DNA of 64,000 bases from contig NW_027331417.1 in the NCBI RefSeq assembly GCF_022965805.1, positions 62,001 through 126,000 on the forward strand. Direction: 5' to 3'. A program made the position numbers and the translations under genes. Every line of letters begins with the position of its first letter. Positions within the stretch are counted from its first letter, which is position 1. Of this stretch, positions 57,241 through 64,000 are shown one piece after another. The notes under the pieces were generated by a model. The model was given only the letters and a program-made list of their open reading frames with translations, was not told the DNA's origin and searched no databases. This DNA comes from Primulina eburnea. Its lineage: Eukaryota; Streptophyta; Magnoliopsida; Lamiales; Gesneriaceae.

Positions 57241-57882
57241 TCAAAAGTAACATTAATTATTAATAAAAAATTTAAAATTACTATTGAAGCATTATTAGAT
57301 ACGGGAGCTGATGTAAATTGTATCAGTGAAGGAATTGTTCCTTCCAAATATTATAAAAAGACTACTCAATTTATAACAGCTGCTAATAAGCAACCTCTTA
57401 TAGTTAATTACAAATTGTCTGATGTGGCAATATATAATTCTGGAGTTTGTTTAAATACAACTTTTATTCTCATTAAAAATATATCTACTCCTGTGATTTT
57501 AGGAACTCCATTTTTCCAAATGTTGTTTCCTATTAATAAAATTAATGAAAAGGGTTTATATACCAACATTAAAGGTAATGATTTATTTTTTCCATTCACA
57601 ACAATACCAGTTTCAAAATCTATTAATATTTTACAAAAAATAGTGTGTAATAAAGAAAATTTTATTACTTCATTAAAAGATGAAATTCATTTTAAAAATA
57701 TTAAAGAAAAATTAAATTTTGAAAAAATTCAAGAAAAAATAAAAATTATTTCTGAAAATATATCCAAAGAGATATGTGCTGATGTTCCTAATGCCTTTTG
57801 GAATAGGAAAAAACATCAGGTCAGTCTTCCTTATACAGATGATTTTAATGAGGATAAAATTCCTACAAAAGCAAGGCCTATA
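57241..57882 (+). pseudogene. EPRV ORF1: protease and start of RT linker (segment v)
   Basis: Same frame continues after the stop: LLDTGADVNCIS near 57295, ILGTPF near 57500, then KIISENISKEIC, where segment iii has a stop and this copy does not. Cut at 57882 by element C'. The open frame from 57415 continues artificially into C' LTR. The RT would lie beyond the window. Confidence 0.88.
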
Positions 57883-59226
57883 TGTAGTATCCCGATGCCT
57901 AAATTGAGTAATTATTGGATTAATTATATTCTGCGAGTTCGGAAGGAACGAACCAGGATCGGACCGTCCGAAGAGGTTCGGATCGTCCGAAGTGGGTTCG
58001 GATGGACCGTTCGGTTCGGTGTCAGACCGAGTCTTGTCAACAGTAGACCGTGTCAGGGTTCGGATCGTCCGAAGAGGTTCGGATCGTCCGAAGACAGGTG
58101 GCTGGACACGTGGAAGACATGCAGAGTTCGGAACGTCCGAAGTGGATCGGATCGTCCGAAGTGCACATGATCGGATCTTCCGAAGTGGATCGGATCGTCC
58201 GATCGTCGTCTATAAATAGAGGCGCGAGGCTTCACTTTTCAATTACCAATTCCGAGAGTTCCAGAGCGTTTTAGTCGTTTCTGATGGGTTTCTAGCTTTT
58301 CCCGAGGTTCGGGCACTAGCAGGGAGCTACTGGCTTTGTAGCGGAGCTGTGCTCTAGTTGGGAGCTAGCGGCATCAGTGGGCTGACTACGGACGCAGGTA
58401 TGGTTCTAGGTTCCCTTGAGATTTGGAAGTATCTATTAGTCTAGTTAAGGCTTTTAGATGTGGTTTAGTGATATGGTATCACTTGGATTGTAGGCTTGAT
58501 TCTAGGGCTGATTACTAGGATCTACTGGTTTGAGGTACGGAAGTACTATCCGAGATATCCTGGTTGAGTATGCTTTACTATGTGTTGCATGTTTATGTGT
58601 TGCATTATTATCTGACATATGATGCATGGTTTATTATGCGGCATTTGCATAATCATGTTGGGCCTGTTTATCTTTTGAGATAGCCTGTTCAGAGGGTGCT
58701 CAGCCCTCGGTTGTTGTGGATGGTTGGACCCCGTTGGCCGACGGTGGTCAGGATACCGGTATATCCACAGGTTTATGGTATGGGAGCCACCTCCTGGTGC
58801 GACGGCGCAGAGTGCTACATACCTTGACGTCATTTGCCTGAGCAGTTTTTCGTTATACCTAGACCCTGGTATCCAGTACATTTTGCATACATGCATGTCA
58901 TAGTCTTGTATACTCATTCTTTCGGTACTGAGCGTTTTATGCTCACGTCCTCGGTTTATCTCTGTTTTGGACACCCTATTCGATGGGGCAGGTCTCAGGT
59001 TGGACGGTCCAGGAGGGAGAGGACAGGGAGCTAGCAGGGGTTGACCTGTAGTTGCTGGTATTTTATTCTTGGGATTTAGTTTGATTTGGTTGTTTTAGTA
59101 TTCGTACTTACTGATTCGATCGGGCTGTATATGTTGTTTTTTCCGCTGTTTATCTGATTCAGTTTTATTAAGTTAATTGCATGCTTAAGTTCTGATTAGT
59201 AGGTGATTCTGGAACGGGTCACTACA
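57883..59226 (+). repeat. 5' LTR of element C'
   Basis: 1344 bp, one T longer than the C LTRs near 59140, with about four other substitutions noticed by eye (near 58166, 58285, 58859 and 59099). Promoter array at 57958-58203, TATA at 58211. The PBS TGGTATCAGAGC follows at 59231-59242. Confidence 0.95.
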
Positions 59227-59308
59227 TTTATGGTATCAGAGCATGCATTAAGATTTTGGGATTTAGAACTGTTCTTTTGGGTCTAATCTCTGGTGACTTT
59301 TTGTAGAG

Positions 59309-62300
59309 ATGTCTGGTTTTGACGACGATGCTAGTAGTCATGGCAGCGTGGGACGCTGGGGAGACCGCGACGATCGGGAGCGTCGTCGAGAGCATCGGGA
59401 ACGTCGTCCACACCGACGAGATGAGCCTCGGAGTTTCAGTATGCATAGGTTCTTGCAGATGGGGCCGAAACCTCTTTCGGGCGGCGAGACTCCGGATGTT
59501 GCGGAGAACTGGCTTGAGAGGATGGAGAGCTGTTTCAAGTCTTTCCAGTGCTCGGCGGAGCAGCAGATGGATACCCTTGATTTCTTGCTGGAGGGCGGTG
59601 CACGTAAGTGGTGGAGGTCTACCTCTGCACCGATAGTTCAGCGTCAGGGCCGAGTTCTTTGGGCCGATTTCCGAGCTGCTTTCATGCTGCTTTACTTTCC
59701 GCCAGCTCTTCTGCAGACCAAGGCGATTGAGTTGATCAATCTGAAGCAGGGGAGTTTGTCTGTTGATGAGTATCAGCAGAAGTTCTTTGAGTTGCTCCCA
59801 TATGTTCCGCACGTCAGTGACAATGCGGTGGCCAAGTATAATCATTTTCTTCAGGGCCTCAATCAGGAGATTTATGATCGGGTCGTGGTCTGTGATGATC
59901 CGACGTCGTATGAGGGCCTTGTGAACCGTTGTCGCCAGGCAGAGGGCAGTTTGCTGAGGGGTCGAGCCATGCAGTCTGCTCGTCCTACTAGTTCTTTGGG
60001 TCCCCGTGCCCAATCATTTAAGAAGGCTGGATCTACTTCTTCTTCCTCTGGATCTGGAGGAGTTCACCATTTTGGGAAGAAGAAGGGCCCGTGTCAGCAT
60101 TGCGGGAAGGACCATCCGACAGAGCGTTGTCGCAGAGTTGCGGGTGCTTGTTTCAGGTGCGGTGAGATGGGTCACATGAAGAGAGATTGTCCACAGATGG
60201 GTGGAGGATCAGGATCTGGTTCTCAGGCTTCAGTTCATCAGAGGCCACAGCAGGGACAGTCTACTCAGGGCTCTAACCTCCGACCGCGTACTCAAGGGCA
60301 GGTCTTTGCTCTTAACCAGGATCAGGCTGCTGAGGAGAACGAGAGAGTTATTGCAGGTATTTGTAATTTATGTGGATTACCTGCTTACGTTCTCATTGAT
60401 ACTGGTGCATCGCATTCATTTATATCTGCGAGGTTTGCTAAGCGTCATGCTTTACCTTTCACTTCTTTGGACATTGTGGTATCTGTTTCCACACCGATGG
60501 GTCATTCGGTGTTAGCTAAACGTCTAGTGATGGGTTGTCCTCTAGAGTTTGAGGGTAATATCTTAACTGCTAATTTGATGATTCTTGCGATGGAGGATTT
60601 TGATTGCATTCTGGGAATAGATGTGCTGACTGTGTATAGAGCTACTGTGGACTGTTACCAGAAGTTCGTGCAGTTTCGTCCAGTGGAGGGCGACAGTTGG
60701 TTTTTCTATGGAGAGGGAGCGCGACCCCCGATGCCTGTGGTTTCTGCTCTGAAAGCCTGTCGTGCCTTAGAGTCGGGCGGGGAAGGCTACCTTATCTATG
60801 CTATTGATTCGTCCGCAGACAGTGTCGGGGTCAGTGACATTCCAGTGGTTTGCGATTTTCCGGATGTTTTTCCCGAGGAGATTCCTGGTTTTCCTCCAGT
60901 TCGGGAAGTGGATTTCAGCATTGATTTAGTGCCAGGCACGGCACCAATCTCCAGAGCTCCTTATCGTTTAGCTCCATCAGAGATGCAAGAATTGAAACAG
61001 CAGTTGCAGGATCTTCTTGACAAGGGGTATATTCGACCCAGTGTGTCCCCGTGGGGAGCACCAGTTCTTTTTGTCAAAAAGAAGGATGGTTCTATGCGGC
61101 TCTGCATAGATTATCGGCAGTTGAATCGTGCTACGATAAAGAATAAGTATCCGTTGCCACGGATTGATGATTTATTTGATCAACTGCAAGGTACCTCTGT
61201 GTATTCCAAGATCGATTTAAGGTCTGGTTATCATCAACTTCGAGTTCATCAGGGAGATATATCAAAGACTGCATTCAGGACCCGGTATGGGCATTATGAG
61301 TTTCTGGTTATGCCTTTTGGGGTGACGAATGCACCAGCAGTTTTTATGGATCTGATGAATCGGGTATTTCGAGACTTCTTGGATAAATTTGTTGTGGTGT
61401 TCATAGATGATATCTTAATCTATTCGCGTGATCAGCGAGAACACGTACAACACTTGAGAATTATTTTACAGACACTTCGCGAGAATCAGCTTTATGCGAA
61501 GTTGAGTAAATGCGAGTTTTGGATTGACAGGGTTGTATTCCTTGGTCATGTTATTTCTAGCGAGGGAGTTTCAGTTGACCCGAGCAAGGTGGAGGCGGTA
61601 TTGAACTGGTCGCGTCCGACGACAGTAGCCGAGATCCGCAGTTTTCTGGGATTGGCTGGGTATTATCGCCGCTTCATTGTCAACTTCTCTCAGATTGCTA
61701 AGCCACTTACTCAGCTCACTCGGAAAGATGTTTCATTTGAGTGGACATCAGAGTGCGAAGAGAGTTTCTTGGAGCTTCGCAGACGGTTGACATCTGCGCC
61801 TGTTTTGGCCTTACCGGCTGGATCTGGTGGTTTTAGTGTTTACACCGACGCCTCTTTGCAGGGTCTAGGGTGTGTTTTGATGCAGAATGAGCATGTGATT
61901 GCTTATGCGTCGAGGCAGTTGAAGCCTCATGAGGAGAACTATCCTGTTCATGATCTGGAATTAGCAGCGATCGTTTTTGCTTTGAAAATCTGGCGCCATT
62001 ATCTGTATGGTGAGCGATTTGAGATTTTCACCGATCATAAGAGTTTGAAGTATCTGTTCACTCAGGCAGAGTTGAACATGCGTCAGCGTCGCTGGATGGA
62101 TCTACTCAAGGATTATGATTGTGAGATCAAGTATCATCCAGGATCTGCGAATCTCACGGCTGATGCTCTTAGTCGCAAGGTGAGATTGTCTGCTCTTCAG
62201 ACTTGTGCTGTATCTGGGATTATTCAGGATTTCTGTTCGATGGGATTCAATTATAAGCATCGGAAGGGATCAGAGAGTATCCGTGTGGCTACTATTTTGT

Positions 62301-63736
62301 CTGAACCAGTGTTGTACTCTCGGATTAGAGATGCTCAGATGTCTGATTCTAAGGTTCAGAAATTAGCTCGGTTGGCTGATGGAGATAATACTTCTGGTTT
62401 CCACTATCAGTCTCAGGGTCTTTTGTGCTTATCTGGTCGTGTTGTTGTACCGGAGGATGACACTTTGAGGGAGGAGATTTTGTCCCAGGCTCATCGTAGC
62501 AAGTTGAGTGTTCATCCGGGGAGCAACAAGATGTATAAAGATTTAAGGACTCGATTTTGGTGGAAAGGTATGAAACGCAATGTTTATCAGTATGACTCCA
62601 AGTGCCTGGTCTGTCAGCAGGTAAAGGCAGAGTATCGACGACCTGGAGGTTTGTTGCAGAATCTTCCTATTCCGGAGTGGAAGTGGGAGCATATCACGAT
62701 GGACTTCGTGACTCACTTGCCTATGTCTGTGGGGAATAGAGATGCTATCTGGGTTGTAGTAGATCGGCTTACCAAGTCTGCCCATTTTCTTCCGTATAAC
62801 AGAGATTTCACTTTCGATCGGATGGCACGGTTGTACATTCAGGAGATTGTACGGTTTCATGGTGTGCCTGTGAGTATCGTTAGTGACAGAGATCCTCGAT
62901 TTACGTCTAGATTTTGGGGTAGCTTTCAGCAAGCTTTGGGCACTACTTTGAGTTTGAGTACTGCGTATCACCCAGAGACTGACGGACAGTCAGAGAGGAC
63001 TATTCGTACGCTTGAGGATATGTTGAGGTCTTGTGTGATGGACTTCGGGCCAGCTTGGCAGGATCATTTGCCACTGATAGAGTTTGCATACAACAACAGC
63101 TTTCATAGGAGTATTGGTATGTCTCCGTTTGAAGCGTTGTATGGTCGACGTTGTCGTACTCCTCTGTTCTGGGAGGAAGTCGGAGAACGACAGGTCGAGG
63201 GTCCAGAATTGATTCAGCAGGCCAAGGATAAAGTTCTTGTGATCAAGCAGCGGATTAAGACTGCTCAGGATCGACAAGCGAGTTATGCGAACACCAAGCG
63301 CAGGCCTCTTCATTTTGATGCAGGCGAGAAAGTGTTTCTCAAGGTATCACCTTTTCGGAGGATTCTGAGATTTGGACTCAAGGGTAAGCTATCTCCGAGA
63401 TTCATTGGTCCTTTTGAGATCTTGGAATGTGTGGGAGATTTGGCCTACAGATTAGCCTTGCCACCGTATCTGTCTAGTGTTCACAATGTGTTTCATGTGT
63501 CCTTGTTGAGACGATACGTAGCGGATGAGTCCCATGTTTTGCATCCGACAGAAGTTCAGTTGAATCCGGATTTGTCTTTTGTAGAAAGACCGGTTTCGAT
63601 CTTAGACCGGAAGGATAAGGTACTGCGGAATAAGACTATTCCTCTTGTCTTAGTGCAATGGCAGCGCCGAGGTACTGAAGAAGCTACTTGGGAACTAGAG
63701 AGTCGCATGCGGTCAGAGCATCCTGAGTTGTTCTAG
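59309..63736 (+). CDS. gag-pol: gag-pol polyprotein of element C', intact 1475 codons
   Basis: Same length and domain order as the C protein, with six residue differences seen: 433 (Cys here, Gly in C), 445 (Ala/Asp), 722 (Thr/Ile), 1026 (Asp/Val), 1096 (Asp/Val) and 1235 (Leu/Phe). At 433, 445 and 1235 C' has the residue shared by A, B and D, so C carries the derived change. Position 1096 is the reverse: Asp in C' lies three residues before integrase zinc ligand C1099. All catalytic residues listed for C are present. Confidence 0.95.
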   Translation: MSGFDDDASSHGSVGRWGDRDDRERRREHRERRPHRRDEPRSFSMHRFLQMGPKPLSGGETPDVAENWLERMESCFKSFQCSAEQQMDTLDFLLEGGARKWWRSTSAPIVQRQGRVLWADFRAAFMLLYFPPALLQTKAIELINLKQGSLSVDEYQQKFFELLPYVPHVSDNAVAKYNHFLQGLNQEIYDRVVVCDDPTSYEGLVNRCRQAEGSLLRGRAMQSARPTSSLGPRAQSFKKAGSTSSSSGSGGVHHFGKKKGPCQHCGKDHPTERCRRVAGACFRCGEMGHMKRDCPQMGGGSGSGSQASVHQRPQQGQSTQGSNLRPRTQGQVFALNQDQAAEENERVIAGICNLCGLPAYVLIDTGASHSFISARFAKRHALPFTSLDIVVSVSTPMGHSVLAKRLVMGCPLEFEGNILTANLMILAMEDFDCILGIDVLTVYRATVDCYQKFVQFRPVEGDSWFFYGEGARPPMPVVSALKACRALESGGEGYLIYAIDSSADSVGVSDIPVVCDFPDVFPEEIPGFPPVREVDFSIDLVPGTAPISRAPYRLAPSEMQELKQQLQDLLDKGYIRPSVSPWGAPVLFVKKKDGSMRLCIDYRQLNRATIKNKYPLPRIDDLFDQLQGTSVYSKIDLRSGYHQLRVHQGDISKTAFRTRYGHYEFLVMPFGVTNAPAVFMDLMNRVFRDFLDKFVVVFIDDILIYSRDQREHVQHLRIILQTLRENQLYAKLSKCEFWIDRVVFLGHVISSEGVSVDPSKVEAVLNWSRPTTVAEIRSFLGLAGYYRRFIVNFSQIAKPLTQLTRKDVSFEWTSECEESFLELRRRLTSAPVLALPAGSGGFSVYTDASLQGLGCVLMQNEHVIAYASRQLKPHEENYPVHDLELAAIVFALKIWRHYLYGERFEIFTDHKSLKYLFTQAELNMRQRRWMDLLKDYDCEIKYHPGSANLTADALSRKVRLSALQTCAVSGIIQDFCSMGFNYKHRKGSESIRVATILSEPVLYSRIRDAQMSDSKVQKLARLADGDNTSGFHYQSQGLLCLSGRVVVPEDDTLREEILSQAHRSKLSVHPGSNKMYKDLRTRFWWKGMKRNVYQYDSKCLVCQQVKAEYRRPGGLLQNLPIPEWKWEHITMDFVTHLPMSVGNRDAIWVVVDRLTKSAHFLPYNRDFTFDRMARLYIQEIVRFHGVPVSIVSDRDPRFTSRFWGSFQQALGTTLSLSTAYHPETDGQSERTIRTLEDMLRSCVMDFGPAWQDHLPLIEFAYNNSFHRSIGMSPFEALYGRRCRTPLFWEEVGERQVEGPELIQQAKDKVLVIKQRIKTAQDRQASYANTKRRPLHFDAGEKVFLKVSPFRRILRFGLKGKLSPRFIGPFEILECVGDLAYRLALPPYLSSVHNVFHVSLLRRYVADESHVLHPTEVQLNPDLSFVERPVSILDRKDKVLRNKTIPLVLVQWQRRGTEEATWELESRMRSEHPELF

Positions 63737-63841
63737 TTGTAGCATTTTCAGTTATGATTGTAATTTCAGTTGGGCTTTCAATTTGTAATTCATTCTTGAG
63801 ATGAATGTATTGATTGTTCAGAATTGTTATTCTTCAGACTC

Positions 63842-63877
63842 GATTTCGCGGACGAAATCCTTTTTAGAGGGGGAGAA
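63842..63877 (+). other. pre-PPT hairpin and polypurine tract of element C'
   Basis: GATTTCGCGGACGAAATC at 63842-63859, then TTTTTAGAGGGGGAGAA up to the LTR at 63878. Confidence 0.88.
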
Positions 63878-64000
63878 TGTAGTATCCCGATGCCTAAATT
63901 GAGTAATTATTGGATTAATTATATTCTGCGAGTTCGGAAGGAACGAACCAGGATCGGACCGTCCGAAGAGGTTCGGATCGTCCGAAGTGGGTTCGGATGG
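63878..64000 (+). repeat. 3' LTR of element C', truncated by window end
   Basis: Starts TGTAGTATCCC and matches the first 123 bp of the other C-family LTRs, including the first promoter palindromes. Confidence 0.95.

Larger units (their letters stand above)
3698..57882. mobile_element. rearranged endogenous pararetrovirus cluster (Caulimoviridae, florendovirus-like)
   Basis: Five segments of one AT-rich viral genome lie in mixed orientation: (-) 8242-8813, (-) 3698-8241, (+) 8815-33625, (-) 33626-35513, (+) 35514-57882. Four retrotransposon insertions (B with A, D with C, E, C') are superimposed. Family evidence: a 30K-type movement protein, a capsid domain with zinc knuckle, a DTG protease, a YIDD reverse transcriptase and RNase H in one frame, a second ORF, a tRNA-iMet primer site, and no LTRs or integrase. 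One large polyprotein ORF plus an ORF2 is the described florendovirus layout; the genus is tentative. All copies are defective. Segment junctions show 0-2 bp of overlap, as expected for end joining. Confidence 0.85.
57883..64000 (+). mobile_element. Ty3/gypsy element C', second C-family copy, cut by window end
   Basis: 5' LTR 57883-59226, intact gag-pol, hairpin/PPT, and the first 123 bp of the 3' LTR. Inserted in EPRV ORF1; the bases before it are CTATA, the expected TSD, but its partner is outside the window. Very close to C throughout. Confidence 0.96.

Overview
The window is plant nuclear DNA made almost entirely of nested transposable elements; I see no cellular host gene. The kingdom is inferred from content: Ty3/gypsy chromoviruses of the Tekay/Del type, a SIRE-like Ty1/copia element, tRNA-iMet primer sites, and degenerate copies of a plant pararetrovirus (Caulimoviridae, most like a florendovirus: one MP-capsid-protease-RT-RNase H polyprotein followed by a second ORF). 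The AT-rich viral DNA and the more GC-rich gypsy elements are easy to tell apart. A eudicot is likely, but I cannot name the species.

Layout. 1-418: 3' part of a gypsy LTR, inserted in a minus-strand copia element (gag to about 2184, PBS, 5' LTR 2260-3697). 3698-57882: a rearranged endogenous pararetrovirus (EPRV) cluster in five pieces: i (-) 8242-8813, ii (-) 3698-8241, iii (+) 8815-33625, iv (-) 33626-35513, v (+) 35514-57882. Piece iii is nearly a whole viral genome, opened almost exactly at the tRNA primer site. Inserted into the cluster are: gypsy B (-) 11940-29844 (TSD TTGTG), which itself contains gypsy A (+) 14180-22932 (TSD ATAAC); gypsy D (+) 37295-52245 (TSD ATAAT), which contains gypsy C (+) 39816-47152 (TSD TCACA); solo LTR E (-) 53349-55298 (TSD ATAAT); and a second C-family element, C', from 57883 to beyond the window end.

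Condition. C and C' have uninterrupted 1475-codon gag-pol ORFs and nearly identical LTRs, so they look recent and possibly functional. A (one frameshift plus one stop), B (two stops plus a frameshift) and D (frameshift, two stops, altered protease and RT residues) are dead. Every EPRV copy carries nonsense, frameshift or rearrangement lesions. Relative order from nesting: EPRV first; then copia, B, D, E and C'; then A (into B) and C (into D).

The most unusual signal is regulatory. Upstream of the TATA box, the LTRs of A, B, C, D and E each carry an array of GC-rich boxes of about 12-15 bp, arranged as pairs 19-23 bp apart, although the box sequence differs between families. Sister LTRs D and E share homologous flanks but carry different boxes in the same place, which looks like replacement of a regulatory cassette. 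A second conserved feature is an LTR hairpin whose stem varies with compensating changes between families while its loop stays constant.
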